Counted from the stretch's first letter, positions 1-8,579 are shown. The stretch is 64,000 bases of DNA from RECM01 sp047921215 (GCA_047921215.1 JBLRWO010000002.1:124001-188000), one strand, 5' to 3'. Notes: a model not told the origin generated them from the letters alone. Program-made: numbers and translations.

Positions 1-321
1 ATATTTTGCAGAGGAATGATTAATCATTACTTAATATAAGTTGATAACATCTATTGCCAATGGCTTTCCGTAATATTGATGTTGATGTAGGGTTGGATTC
101 AGTACTGGTGCCGACAATGGTCGCTACCCTGTCAGGAAGTGCAAATCATTCTATGGAATCAAAGGATCAAGCCGGCCATATGAGCCAAACAGTTTGAGAG
201 AAAGCTGTACATCCTGTTTTGGATCATTGAAACTGGATGAATTATATCACATTGAGCAGCAAAACCGGTTAACTACATACACTCCTCCATGTAACCCAAA
301 TACATGAATCTTATGCATGCA
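1..321. other. Leading intergenic region, no supported gene
   Basis: No convincing gene was found in the first 321 bases. One short open frame (60-197, plus strand, 45 codons) has a fairly coding-like composition but no recognisable domain or ribosome-binding site. The segment is AT-rich towards position 300 and probably contains the promoter of the following lipoprotein-like gene, but no clear promoter boxes were identified. Confidence 0.5.
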
Positions 322-1431
322 ATGAATAGGCAATTCATGGTTCCAACATTATTAATTATTACACTATCAATCGTTTCCTGTGATTTGTTGAACTCTTCGA
401 AATCCGATGTAACAGATCACTAAATGTATGTGTTTTCCAACACCGCCCAGAAGTTTTATCTGATAGACTACCGGAATTTCGAAATTGTAAAAGAAATTCC
501 TTTGCAGATGCCATTTGAGGTTTCCGAAGAGATATCAAGATTGGCATTTATGACGCTTTCCACCGGTGGGGATCACCTGTTTTTTGAGGTTACTGGAACT
601 TGGCCGGAACCCTCCCTCGGTTTTGCGAGATATGACATCGGGAAAGAGGAATTTACAGGCCTTTTCTATACGGAGTTTATACGTTCTGGTCCCACGAGAT
701 TTATCGCTGCACAAGATGGTTCTGCCCCTGGTCGTATATTTGCGCACCTGCGGGATTACGGCACCTATGCTATTGATCTGTTTGAGGAGCAGGTCAAAGA
801 AACGATATCCGAAGAGCATCACTTCAGACTTCAAAAATGGATTTCTCATTCTCCCGATGACCGATGGACTGTAGTACATAATATATGGAGCGGTACCGGT
901 GGGTATGATGAGATTCAGTTTTATCGCAAAGATTCTGGTTTTCGGGATTTGATATTCACAATAAGCGAGGGTGGAAGTGACAGTCTTGCCATTTACGATT
1001 TCGAGTTTTCGAAGGATGGACTTCGACTGTTCCTTACCTACCAACTATCCGACGGGCGCAGTCGGAACATTGAGAGTTATTTCGGCAGCTATGATCTGGA
1101 AACCGGGAAGCTTGCAGAATCTGATCTGAGGTTTCCATGGAGCCTGAACCCTTATTATACGGCTTACAGTCCCAAACGGAATGAGGTTTATACCATTGGA
1201 GCTTACCAGGAGTTTCACATCCTTGATGCAGAAAGCTATGAAAGAAAAGAAGTGATAGTTCTGTCCGGGAAAACCCAGGGACCTTCAAGAATCCAGCTTA
1301 CACCTGATGAAAACATGGCGTTTATCAGTTGCGCATTAGATAATTCCATCTTTGTAATCGACTTAGACATGCGTGAGGTCGTACACACCATCGATGTTCT
1401 TGAACAGCCTTACACCATGATCATACCTTAA
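322..1431 (+). pseudogene. Propeller lipoprotein gene split by an in-frame TAA
   Basis: Two pieces lie in the same reading frame. Piece one (322-423) encodes 33 residues: a short basic start, a hydrophobic stretch and a lipobox-like I-V-S-C, i.e. a lipoprotein signal peptide and start of a mature chain. It ends at TAA 421-423. Piece two begins at ATG 424, directly after that stop, and encodes 335 residues without any signal peptide. It resembles YVTN/YncE-type seven-bladed propellers: repeated blade-like strands, and a C-terminal blade containing LTPDENMAF and DNSIFVIDLD. The abutment in one frame suggests that a single sense codon became TAA. The propeller could still be made from ATG 424, but would then be cytoplasmic. 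The alternative of two genuine genes is less likely, because a 33-residue lipoprotein with no body makes little sense. A sequencing error is also possible. The ligand is unknown. Confidence 0.6.
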
Positions 1432-1536
1432 GCCATATATATTAACAATCAAACCAATTCAGGCAGCCGGACAGGTTGCATTCTGTCACTGACGATGCAG
1501 GGAGTTGCAGAAGCCGGGATTAGCTCTAACACATGC

Positions 1537-1626
1537 TATTCCCATATAGTTATAACATTTCGGGAATGTATTCCAATATAGTTATAACTATTTTGGAATA
1601 TATTCCAATATGGCTATATTTATTGG
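1537..1626. repeat. Tandem array of 32-bp palindromic units (putative operator)
   Basis: Three consecutive units start at 1537, 1569 and 1601, so the period is exactly 32 bp. The last unit is partial. Each starts with TATTCC and contains ATAGTTATAAC or a variant. The middle unit (1569-1600) is nearly a perfect 32-bp palindrome with arms TATTCCAA/TTGGAATA and a GTTATAAC centre. Only two symmetric positions break the dyad. The array ends about 18 bp before the start codon of the DUF4143 ATPase gene, so it probably lies in its promoter or leader and may be bound by a dimeric regulator (inference). Confidence 0.75.
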
Positions 1627-1644
1627 TATCAAATCATAAGATCC

Positions 1645-2766
1645 ATGATTGCACGATCACTACAAAAAACTTTATCAGCCAAACTGTTCAAGGGAAAAGC
1701 TATCCTGCTAACTGGTCCCCGCCAGGTCGGCAAAACGACTCTTATACGGCAGATACTGAAGGAATCCGGCAAATCCTGGCAGTTTTTCAACGGCGACGAT
1801 CCTTCAGTCCGACAGCTTCTCGACCATCCTAACACCGAAGAACTCCGTCAGATCCTGGGTCCCCACCCTATCATCTTCATTGATGAGGCCCAGCGAATTC
1901 CGGGTATCGGGCTAACAGCCAAGATCATCACAGATCAAATCAGCGAAAAACAGCTCATTCTGAGTGGTTCTTCAGCATTTGAACTCGGCGGACACATGCA
2001 GGAACCACTCACCGGACGGAAATGGACCTATGATCTGCTTCCTGTAAGCTGGGAGGAATGGCAACACCATATCGGCTACCTGAAAGCTGAACAGGATCTC
2101 GAAAATCGATTGGTATACGGTTTTTATCCGGATGTACTCAACAACCCGGATAATCAGCAGGAAATACTGACTGAACTGGTCGACAGCTATCTGTACAAAG
2201 ATATCCTTGCCTACTCCGGAATCCGCAAACCGGATGTCATCCAGAAACTGGTACAGGCACTGGCATGGCAGGTGGGTCAGGAAGTCAATTTCAAAGAGGT
2301 CGGCGATCTGGTTGGCCTCGATCCCAAAACCGTCGACAGCTACGTGGAAATCCTGGAAAAGGCCTTTGTTGTATTCCGGCTATCGGCATTCAGCCGGAAT
2401 CTCCGGAATGAAATCAGTAAATACCGGAAAATCTATTTCTACGATACCGGGGTACGAAACGCCGTGATCCGTGCATTCAAGCCGGTTGCACTTCGGCAGG
2501 ATACCGGGGTATTATGGGAAAACTTTCTGATCGCGGAACGCCGAAAACAGATCAGATATGCGAAAAAGGATGTTCAGTGCTATTTCTGGCGTACTAAACA
2601 GCAGCAGGAAGTAGATTATGTTGAGGTTGATGAAGACTCGATAAGGGGTTTTGAATTCAAATGGAATCCTCTCCGGCAAATCCGATTCCCTAAAACATTC
2701 ACTGATACGTATAAGGCGCAGATGAAAGGGATCACCAGAGAAAACTTCCGCGAGTTTGTGATGTGA
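1645..2766 (+). CDS. AAA+ ATPase with C-terminal DUF4143 domain
   Basis: The 373-residue product is of the usual length for the AAA_14/DUF4143 family. The N-terminal ATPase has a Walker A motif GPRQVGKTT at about residues 24-32 and a Walker B motif IIFIDEAQR near residue 75-83. An SGSSAFEL sensor-like segment follows. The C-terminal half (about 180-373) is DUF4143: a helical region with a winged-helix-like segment (LVGLDPKTVDSYVEILEKA), then ENFLIAERRK and a W-R-T-x-Q-Q-x-E-V-D-Y string that resembles a PD-(D/E)xK nuclease core. Such proteins are widespread in patchily distributed copies. Their cellular role is not established; links to DNA mobility or defence have been suggested. There is no operon partner. 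The start was chosen as the ATG that gives the canonical N-terminus, 18 bp after the palindrome array. Confidence 0.85.
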   Translation: MIARSLQKTLSAKLFKGKAILLTGPRQVGKTTLIRQILKESGKSWQFFNGDDPSVRQLLDHPNTEELRQILGPHPIIFIDEAQRIPGIGLTAKIITDQISEKQLILSGSSAFELGGHMQEPLTGRKWTYDLLPVSWEEWQHHIGYLKAEQDLENRLVYGFYPDVLNNPDNQQEILTELVDSYLYKDILAYSGIRKPDVIQKLVQALAWQVGQEVNFKEVGDLVGLDPKTVDSYVEILEKAFVVFRLSAFSRNLRNEISKYRKIYFYDTGVRNAVIRAFKPVALRQDTGVLWENFLIAERRKQIRYAKKDVQCYFWRTKQQQEVDYVEVDEDSIRGFEFKWNPLRQIRFPKTFTDTYKAQMKGITRENFREFVM

Positions 2767-2816
2767 TACCAGGACGGCTAAATTACCCGTATTTCATAAG
2801 CTGATCCGGAAGCTAT

Positions 2817-4193
2817 TTATTTCGCGAAAATCATTTTGCGGATGAGGGATCCGCTGTCGGTTGCAAGCCTGAACAGGTACACTCCGCTGGCCAGCCCTGT
2901 TGCATCGAATTGAGCAAAATGGCTGCCGGCCGGCAAATTCTGGTCAACCAGCACGGCCACTCGCCGGCCGGTGATGTCAAAAACTTCCAGTCGCACGGGA
3001 CCGGTTTCGTTTATCGACCAGCGAATAGTTGTGGTCGGATTGAACGGGTTTGGATAGTTCTGTGAGAGATTTATTCCGGCCGGAAGTCCGGCTGAAGGAT
3101 CGTCAATCGAAACATAGGTGCCTGTTGTATCTCCATCGATTACATATGAGCGTAATATAATTTCATATCCCCAGGTATCCAGGGGAGAGCCAAGCAACCC
3201 TGTTCCCTTTTTGAATGTCCGTATTCCGCCGTTACTAACATAAGTCCAGTTAAAATCTCTGTAGGAACCACCGCGATCATCGTGATATAAACCGGAAAAG
3301 ATGTCAAATCCATTATCATACTCTCCATCTGTTCTGGCTGTCTTGTATAGTTGCTGCATGTCCGAAAACTTGAAGAAGATGGCATCGTATTTCATATCGT
3401 AGATTTCGCCTTTCCGGAAATCCATTTCAAAACGCGGTTCGCCATTGATATGAACAAACCACCTTCCATCGGGCAGGGTATCTATCTCTGTAACCCTCCA
3501 TTCATCGGTCCAGCTGTATTGTTCAGCCCAGTTTAAATGCACATATTGCCAGATATTCCCTGTTGCAACCGGAAACCAGTCGGTCAGCAATTCCGAATAT
3601 CCTTGCTCCCAGGTTCCAAGCGTATCGCCCCCTATTATTGCGCCCGTCAGTCTCCATCCGGAGTTATATGACAATTCCTGATCCGAATAAAAACCGATAT
3701 GTTCTATGTAATATGGTGAATGCGGGAAGAAGTAGAATCCGGAGTTATTGAACCGCACAATAGTACGCTTTTCACCAAAAATTGTGAGTGTATCCAACCC
3801 GTGCAGGGTTCTTTCAATGCTGTAACCCAGTAATGAGTCATTATAAAACGACCAGTTATCGGAAATGTCGGCGTTAAGTACTGCCTCCCTCATCATCAGT
3901 GGCAATGTATAAACACCGGTTGAGTCGATTCGCCACCTTGGCTCGCTGTGATTGTTTACATAAACCAGTTTGGTGCCATCCTGCAGGGTGTCGATGCCTG
4001 TGACACTTACTTCAATGAATCCCGGTAAATATAACCGTTGAGGATCCAGATATGTGTACTGCCATGAATCACCCAATTTGTGGGGGAAATAGTCGATCAA
4101 TTCAATCTGACGGGCCGACAGACCTGTAGTGAAAACCAATCCTGCAAGAGTGATCATCAACAAGAGGAGTGAGGAATGTAAACAGGCACCCAT
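2817..4193 (-). CDS. Secreted protein with internal duplication and T9SS-type C-terminal sorting domain
   Basis: The 458-residue product begins with a signal peptide (hydrophobic stretch at about residues 8-25, cleavage likely near ARQIELI). The mature part contains two copies of a region resembling F-P-x-x-x-G-x-x-WQY, then D-T-L-x-D-G and later E-P-R, at about residues 33-120 and 205-280, which suggests an ancient internal duplication. The C-terminus (about 375-458) has SQNYPNPFNPTTTIRW, a G-R-x-V-A-V-L strand and GVYLFRL...RKM, characteristic of the Por/type IX secretion sorting domain family. That domain directs export across the outer membrane in related phyla. The function of the body is unknown. 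It stands alone, convergent with the DUF4143 gene. Confidence 0.75.
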   Translation of the reverse strand: MGACLHSSLLLLMITLAGLVFTTGLSARQIELIDYFPHKLGDSWQYTYLDPQRLYLPGFIEVSVTGIDTLQDGTKLVYVNNHSEPRWRIDSTGVYTLPLMMREAVLNADISDNWSFYNDSLLGYSIERTLHGLDTLTIFGEKRTIVRFNNSGFYFFPHSPYYIEHIGFYSDQELSYNSGWRLTGAIIGGDTLGTWEQGYSELLTDWFPVATGNIWQYVHLNWAEQYSWTDEWRVTEIDTLPDGRWFVHINGEPRFEMDFRKGEIYDMKYDAIFFKFSDMQQLYKTARTDGEYDNGFDIFSGLYHDDRGGSYRDFNWTYVSNGGIRTFKKGTGLLGSPLDTWGYEIILRSYVIDGDTTGTYVSIDDPSAGLPAGINLSQNYPNPFNPTTTIRWSINETGPVRLEVFDITGRRVAVLVDQNLPAGSHFAQFDATGLASGVYLFRLATDSGSLIRKMIFAK

Positions 4194-4532
4194 ATTTTGA
4201 TCTCGTTAAATACAAACTATTTCAGATACTACTGCAACAACACCCTTTCCCGGCTCTGCCGGCTCACCTGCAGTATAATAGCCCGTTTAATTGTAAAAAC
4301 AATAAGATTTCGGGGTTTGAAATTTGAATATTGATATGCACATAAGCTGGCAATGTTGCTGATACCAATACCATAATGGTATGTAACAGAACCTTTTTTA
4401 TAAACCCCATTCATTCAGGTTTTTTAGGTTCTGGTTTCCAATGACGGAACCGCTAACTCTTTGTTCTATAGCCGGTAAAACGATATTTTCTCACACAAAA
4501 TAATGTGTAATCTGTTGTGTGAGGTGATATAT
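4194..4532. other. Intergenic region between divergent genes
   Basis: No gene is supported. The right end contains the inverted-repeat operator described at 4491-4522 and the ribosome-binding site of the VapB-like antitoxin. The left end should contain the promoter of the minus-strand sorting-domain gene, but no clear boxes were found. Confidence 0.5.
4491..4522. promoter_or_regulatory. Inverted repeat, putative VapB-type operator
   Basis: Perfect 8-bp arms TCACACAA (4491-4498) and TTGTGTGA (4515-4522) are separated by 16 bp, immediately upstream of the antitoxin start at 4533. VapB antitoxins commonly autorepress through such dyads, so this is the likely self-regulatory site. The right arm touches the Shine-Dalgarno-like GAGGTGAT at 4521-4528, so binding could also block ribosome access. 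Confidence 0.55.
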
Positions 4533-4742
4533 ATGCCAACAAATCTGGATATCGATGATTCCCTGATCATGAAGGCGAAAAAAGCCGGCAAGCATAAAAC
4601 CAAAAAAGAGACGGTGACAAAAGCTCTCATCGAATACATTGAGCGACGGGAGCAGAAAATAATTACAGAATTGTTCGGAACGATTGAGTACTACGATACC
4701 TGTTCATACAAGGCACACAGGTTCCGGAAATGTACGTTTTGA
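4533..4742 (+). CDS. VapB-like type II antitoxin
   Basis: The 69-residue product starts MPTNLDIDDSLIMKAKKA, followed by TKKETVTKALIEYIERRE. This is the N-terminal ribbon-helix-helix arrangement of the VapB family that regulates PIN-domain toxins. The C-terminal LFGTIEYYDTCSYKAHR resembles the usual toxin-clasping tail. I chose ATG 4533 rather than the in-frame ATG at 4503, because GAGGTGAT lies 5 nt upstream of it and the family motif starts there. Its 3' end overlaps the start of the truncated toxin frame at 4730. With no intact cognate toxin, it may be an orphan or anti-addiction relic. Confidence 0.75.
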   Translation: MPTNLDIDDSLIMKAKKAGKHKTKKETVTKALIEYIERREQKIITELFGTIEYYDTCSYKAHRFRKCTF

Positions 4743-4804
4743 TCGATACTTCAGTCTGGTCTGTTGCCCTTCGCCATTATGTGTCAAATAAAGGGAGCTA
4801 TTGA
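4730..4804 (+). pseudogene. Truncated VapC (PIN domain) toxin remnant
   Basis: An ATG at 4730 overlaps the antitoxin 3' end by 13 bp, the usual vapBC arrangement. It encodes MYVLIDTSVWSVALRHYVSN before a stop at 4802-4804, 24 residues in all. MYVLIDTSVWS is the conserved first strand and first catalytic Asp of PIN-domain toxins, which are normally about 130 residues. Nothing downstream to 4957 restores the rest of the domain, so the toxin has been lost by deletion or nonsense/frameshift decay. Confidence 0.7.
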
Positions 4805-4940
4805 ACCTCGCTTAAATATATCCCTTGATATTTCCCGGTTCCCCCTCCAAGGGATTCGATAAACCGGTACTGTTTTTTCACGGAAGTATCTTCCTTTGCA
4901 AATCAGTATCTATTATTTCAAATTGTTTTGAAGAAATAAA

Positions 4941-4959
4941 ATGTATACATTGTATACAT
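4941..4959. promoter_or_regulatory. Palindromic operator overlapping the second vapB start
   Basis: The 19-bp sequence ATGTATACATTGTATACAT reads as a near-perfect dyad around its central base and contains TGTATACA twice. Its last two bases are the A and T of the ATG at 4958, so a bound VapB/VapC complex would directly mask translation and transcription starts. Autoregulation is inferred from the family, not shown. Confidence 0.6.
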
Positions 4960-5191
4960 GAGTAAGACAATTACCATCCGAACCGATGAATCTCTGCACA
5001 GAGCGCTGGAAAAACGTGCTATGGCACGGGGCATAACCTTGTCGCAAGAGATCCGGAAGATTCTGCAAGACGCAGTGGAAGAGCGGCCCCTTGGCATGAA
5101 GACCCGGCATTTGCGCGGCAGGTTAGCGCTGAACCATAGGCAGGATGAATCCTGGCGGAAAACATTGCGCGACAGGAACTGGCGGTCGTGA
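4958..5191 (+). CDS. VapB-like ribbon-helix-helix antitoxin
   Basis: The 77-residue product begins SKTITIRTDESLHRALEKRA and continues with MARGITLSQEIRKILQDAV, a typical RHH DNA-binding fold (beta strand about residues 3-8, two helices to about 46). The remaining basic/hydrophobic tail probably wraps the VapC toxin. The stop codon overlaps the toxin start codon in a GTGA motif (5188-5191), indicating translational coupling. A palindromic operator covers the start codon. Confidence 0.8.
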   Translation: MSKTITIRTDESLHRALEKRAMARGITLSQEIRKILQDAVEERPLGMKTRHLRGRLALNHRQDESWRKTLRDRNWRS

Positions 5192-5613
5192 AATCCTGGC
5201 TAGTGGATACCGGTCCGCTTATAGCTTATCTGGATGCCGACGATCATGCGCATACCGGGGTGGCACGAATTTGGGACGGGTTTACCGGCCAACTATTCTC
5301 TACCAGTGCGGTAATCACAGAAGCAATGCATTTTGTCTCTGCCACACCAGACGGGGCGACGACCCTGGCAGAATTGGTTGCTGCCAGTTCGATGGAAATC
5401 TTCGATCTGACCCGGCCGCCTGAACTTCAGGAAGCAGCAGCTCTGATGAAACGGTACTCCGATACTCCTATGGATTTCGCTGATGCTACGCTTGTGTTGC
5501 TGGCCGAGGCGATCGGTGTGCACGACATTCTGACCCTTGACCGGCGCGGTTTTGCTGTCTTCAGAACAAGAGAAAACCGCTCATTACTGAATGTGCTTGA
5601 TGTGGGGGGTTGA
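5188..5613 (+). CDS. VapC-like PIN-domain RNase toxin
   Basis: The 141-residue product has the full PIN layout. LVDTGPLIAYLD carries the first acidic residue (D7), TSAVITEAMHF the conserved Glu near residue 45, and MDFADATLVLLAE the third acidic site near residue 98. A further Asp occurs in ILTLDRRGFAVFR. These coordinate Mg2+ in ribonucleases that cleave tRNA or rRNA; the target here cannot be read from sequence. The start is GTG 5188, overlapping the antitoxin stop by 4 bp. All acidic positions are present, so the toxin is probably active. It is the intact counterpart of the broken VapBC pair 400 bp upstream, although the two are not close copies. Confidence 0.85.
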   Translation: MKSWLVDTGPLIAYLDADDHAHTGVARIWDGFTGQLFSTSAVITEAMHFVSATPDGATTLAELVAASSMEIFDLTRPPELQEAAALMKRYSDTPMDFADATLVLLAEAIGVHDILTLDRRGFAVFRTRENRSLLNVLDVGG

Positions 5614-5655
5614 TTGGACGGTATTTTTTTCTATACCGACCATTTTGCTGTGCTT

Positions 5656-7266
5656 TTAATGCCTGATTTTCCCCGTCTCAAACGCCGGCGGCAGCATCTC
5701 CGCAATACATGCATCGTCCGGTGACCCTGGGTCGGCCGTCTGAATGAATTCGCTCATGATACCGTCCAGACACTCAAAATTGCTGAGGCCTGCCGGCACG
5801 TGGGCGCCGTGCTCCAGTACGATGTGACGGGTGTTGGTCATGCGGGCCGCTGCCTCATCCGCCCAGTGCGGGGGCGTAACCTGGTCCAGGCGGCCGGAAA
5901 TCATCAGTACGGGGATGTTGCTGCGCAGCGGTTCGTGAAAACCGGCGGGGATGGTTGCCCGGGGCCACATCCCGCAGGCCCGCACCTGCTGCTCCACCCG
6001 GTAGTTGCCGAACCAGGTATCGCGGTTCACCCGGGCTGCGGCATCCGCATCCACAAAGGGGAGGTCTTCGGCGCAGGTTACCGCCAGGTAAAGCCCCTCC
6101 GCCAGAAAAGGATCTTCAAACATTTGCAGTTCACCGGGCAGGGCCGATTCCAGGAAGGGTTTGAAGTTTCCGTGCCGGGCCTGTTGTATGATGAATGGTA
6201 CACTCCGATTTCCGGCCGACGAGCCCAGCCGGCTGCGGATGAACTCGGCAAACTGGTCACGGCGCACCACCACCTCATAGTGTTCACCCTCCAGTTCGAT
6301 AGAAACAGAGGGCGGATCCGTTTTCAGCCGTTCGAGCAGTACGGTGAAATCATCATGGATATCGGGGAACGCACCGCTGCACGCTGAATCCGAGAGGCAG
6401 TCATCGAACAGCAGCTCCAGGGCCCGTTGCCCGCCGGGAGCATGATAGGTGGGCACATCCCTGCCGGGCGCAACCACGCCCATCAGAACCGCCGCCCGCA
6501 CGTTATCCGGAAAGCGGCGCATATACTGCATGGCCGCCCTTGTGCCGTACGACAATCCCGCCAGGTTGATGCGGTCGAAACCAAGCCACTCCCGTACATC
6601 GTCGAGGTCCTGCACGAAATGATCGGTCGTGTATCGCGTCAGGTCGGCGATCTGCTCCAGTTCTTCCCTGCAGGCCTGAACCTGTTCGGGCGGGTACATA
6701 TCATTGAGCAGGCCGTTCGCGTTGGGAAGATCCGTTCTGAGATCGCAGTGCAGCGGGTGAGAGCCGCCTGTACCGCGCTGATCGACAAGTATGATGTCCC
6801 GCGTTTCACGGTACCCTTTGATAAAGTAGGCGTAGGCCCCTGCCATCCCGCCCGATGCGGTGCCAGGTCCGCCCGAAAAATCGAACAGGGGATCCGGTTC
6901 GGGATGCTCACTGAGCGAAGGTACGACGGTAACGTGCAGATTGATCATGCGGCTGTCCGCATCCTCATGGTTCTCGTGCACCTCCAGGCGGCCGCAGAGC
7001 AGCTCCTCCTCAACGAATGGTACGCTGCAGGGTTCGAGCATGGTGAACCGTGCCTTCGCATGGTCAGATACCACGGCGTGGTCAGCGGCATCACCTGCTA
7101 TAGAGGCATCACTTGTGTCACCCACCCTGCCGGATTCACCGGAAACAACGGCACCATCCAGATCGCCACAGGATGTGAACACGAACAGAGTCAACATCAG
7201 GATCAGGCTGAACAGGATGGCCGATGTGGGTGATTCCATAAGGTGTGTATCAGGTGAATGTTCCAT
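5656..7266 (-). CDS. Alpha/beta hydrolase, S33 (tripeptidyl/prolyl aminopeptidase-like) lipoprotein
   Basis: The 536-residue product starts with a hydrophobic segment ending in FTSC at residues 30-33, probably a lipoprotein lipobox, though with Phe at -3 it is atypical. The catalytic domain carries an oxyanion region FDFSGGPGTASGG, the nucleophile elbow GLSYG (about residue 240), an Asp in the SGRLDQVTPP segment and a His in LEHGAHVPAG near the C-terminus. The TAP-like C-terminal region fits Streptomyces-type tripeptidyl aminopeptidases and proline iminopeptidases, which remove N-terminal residues from peptides. An in-frame ATG at 7239 (residue 10) would give a shorter signal peptide and is an equally plausible start. 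It stands alone, convergent with vapC. Confidence 0.8.
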   Translation of the reverse strand: MEHSPDTHLMESPTSAILFSLILMLTLFVFTSCGDLDGAVVSGESGRVGDTSDASIAGDAADHAVVSDHAKARFTMLEPCSVPFVEEELLCGRLEVHENHEDADSRMINLHVTVVPSLSEHPEPDPLFDFSGGPGTASGGMAGAYAYFIKGYRETRDIILVDQRGTGGSHPLHCDLRTDLPNANGLLNDMYPPEQVQACREELEQIADLTRYTTDHFVQDLDDVREWLGFDRINLAGLSYGTRAAMQYMRRFPDNVRAAVLMGVVAPGRDVPTYHAPGGQRALELLFDDCLSDSACSGAFPDIHDDFTVLLERLKTDPPSVSIELEGEHYEVVVRRDQFAEFIRSRLGSSAGNRSVPFIIQQARHGNFKPFLESALPGELQMFEDPFLAEGLYLAVTCAEDLPFVDADAAARVNRDTWFGNYRVEQQVRACGMWPRATIPAGFHEPLRSNIPVLMISGRLDQVTPPHWADEAAARMTNTRHIVLEHGAHVPAGLSNFECLDGIMSEFIQTADPGSPDDACIAEMLPPAFETGKIRH

Positions 7267-7504
7267 AAAACCAGGTGTTACGAAGTGCCAGAGTGAATGT
7301 TGCCGTTAACGGTTATGATTTCATCCTTTTGACATACAGCTGATGTTCATCTCATCAGTATCCATTCACTAATCGACGATTGTAATGGAATCAACCATAG
7401 ACTGAATCGATAAGTCCTGCTTTTTAATTAACACACAAAATCAAGTTAAGTAGATTCGTTTTTTATTACATTCCACTACCCCTAATTCTATCAAACACTG
7501 CAAC

Positions 7505-7805
7505 ATGACCATCCCGTAGTACATCAAACGAATCAATCAGCGCTACAAAACCGGTATTTCCAGAGAGCACAGTTACCGGGGAGATTTGCAGTCACTGCTT
7601 GAATCCATGCTCGGGAATGTACTCATCGCCAACGAACCGGCCCGGATCGACTGCGGTGCTCCCGATTTTATTCTTACCAGGAAGGATATCCCTGTCGGGT
7701 ATATCGTAGCCAAGGATTTCGGTGAACCGTTCTCCGGAACCAAACACATAGAGCAATCGGAAGTTTAAATCGCTATAAACAAGAAACTCGAAAACAGATA
7801 ATTAT
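7505..7805 (+). pseudogene. N-terminal fragment of an Eco57I-like type II restriction-modification enzyme
   Basis: In one frame from ATG 7505 the sequence reads MTIP, then TAG (7517-7519), then YIKRINQRYKTGISREHSYR and RGDLQSLLES, and later ARIDCGAPDFILTRKDIPVG and YIVAKDFGEP. This is the conserved N-terminus of large fused restriction-methylase proteins (Eco57I-type/type ISP), including the G-A-P-D-F nuclease motif with a normally Glu-x-Lys catalytic pair. Here GYIVAKD has Val where the catalytic Glu is usually found. The frame stops at 7766-7768. A shift of one frame then gives LNRYKQETRKQIII, which resembles the expected continuation, up to the DUF3800 start. An amber stop, a likely frameshift, a mutated nuclease motif and loss of the methylase body make it dead. 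Confidence 0.65.
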
Positions 7806-8579
7806 ATGTATTTGATGTACATCGATGAGAGCGGGGATCCAGGTATTCATGAGAACAGCCCTACCCGTTATTTTATCATGTCTTCCATAGTTTTTCATGA
7901 GCTGAGGTGGAGAGATCTTTTAGATAACCTGGTTGATTTTCGGAGACATTTACGTAATACCAAGAACTTAAAATTACGGGATGAAATTCATTCTACAGAT
8001 TTTATCAACAGCCCAGGCGAATTGAAGCGTATAAAACGTCATGACAGAGTTGACATCATGAAACAGTGCATAGGTTGGGTTGCCTCAAATTCAGAAATTT
8101 CAGTGACCACAGTCTGCATAGACAAGCATAACCGAAGATCAACGGATGATGTATTTGAGTTTGCCTGGACGTTGCTAATTCAGCGGTTTGAAAACACGAT
8201 GCGCAATAAAAACTTTCCCGGTCCTGCCAATCCCGATGACAGAGGTATAATTTTTCCTGATAATACGGACGGGAAGAAACTTCAGGGACTACTTCGAAAA
8301 CTCAGGCGATTTAATCCTGTGCCAAATGATACGTCATATTTTACAGGCGGATACAGGAATATGAATATTCAGTATGTAATAGAAGACCCTTTACTCAAAG
8401 ATTCCAGAAATTCATTTTTTAATCAAATCGTTGACGTGATAGCGTATTCAGCAAGACAAATCTATGAACCGAACAACTATATGAAGAAAAAGGGAGGACA
8501 CAATTTTTATAAAAGGCTAGACCCGGTAATCAACAAAGCAGCCACTGCAAAACATCCAATTGGAATAGTTGAACAATAA
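7806..8579 (+). CDS. DUF3800 domain protein
   Basis: The 257-residue product begins MYLMYIDESGDPG, the hallmark of DUF3800, and then shows HSTDFIN, VTTVCIDKHN, a central acidic/aromatic segment and DPLLKDSRNSFFNQIVDVIAY, matching the full length of the family. DUF3800 proteins have a predicted RNase H-like fold with acidic residues (D8, E9 here). They are often carried on mobile elements and defence islands, but no function has been shown. It starts directly after the restriction-enzyme remnant (no gap), which suggests that it arrived with, or replaced the rest of, that system. No partner gene is seen. Confidence 0.8.
   Translation: MYLMYIDESGDPGIHENSPTRYFIMSSIVFHELRWRDLLDNLVDFRRHLRNTKNLKLRDEIHSTDFINSPGELKRIKRHDRVDIMKQCIGWVASNSEISVTTVCIDKHNRRSTDDVFEFAWTLLIQRFENTMRNKNFPGPANPDDRGIIFPDNTDGKKLQGLLRKLRRFNPVPNDTSYFTGGYRNMNIQYVIEDPLLKDSRNSFFNQIVDVIAYSARQIYEPNNYMKKKGGHNFYKRLDPVINKAATAKHPIGIVEQ

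Noticed and set aside
60..197. 45-codon open frame at the left edge (plus strand)
   Set aside because: No domain, no ribosome-binding site and no partner; too short to support as a gene from sequence alone.
6427..7233. 268-residue open frame on the plus strand
   Set aside because: It is antisense to the hydrolase with its complete catalytic triad, and has no motif.
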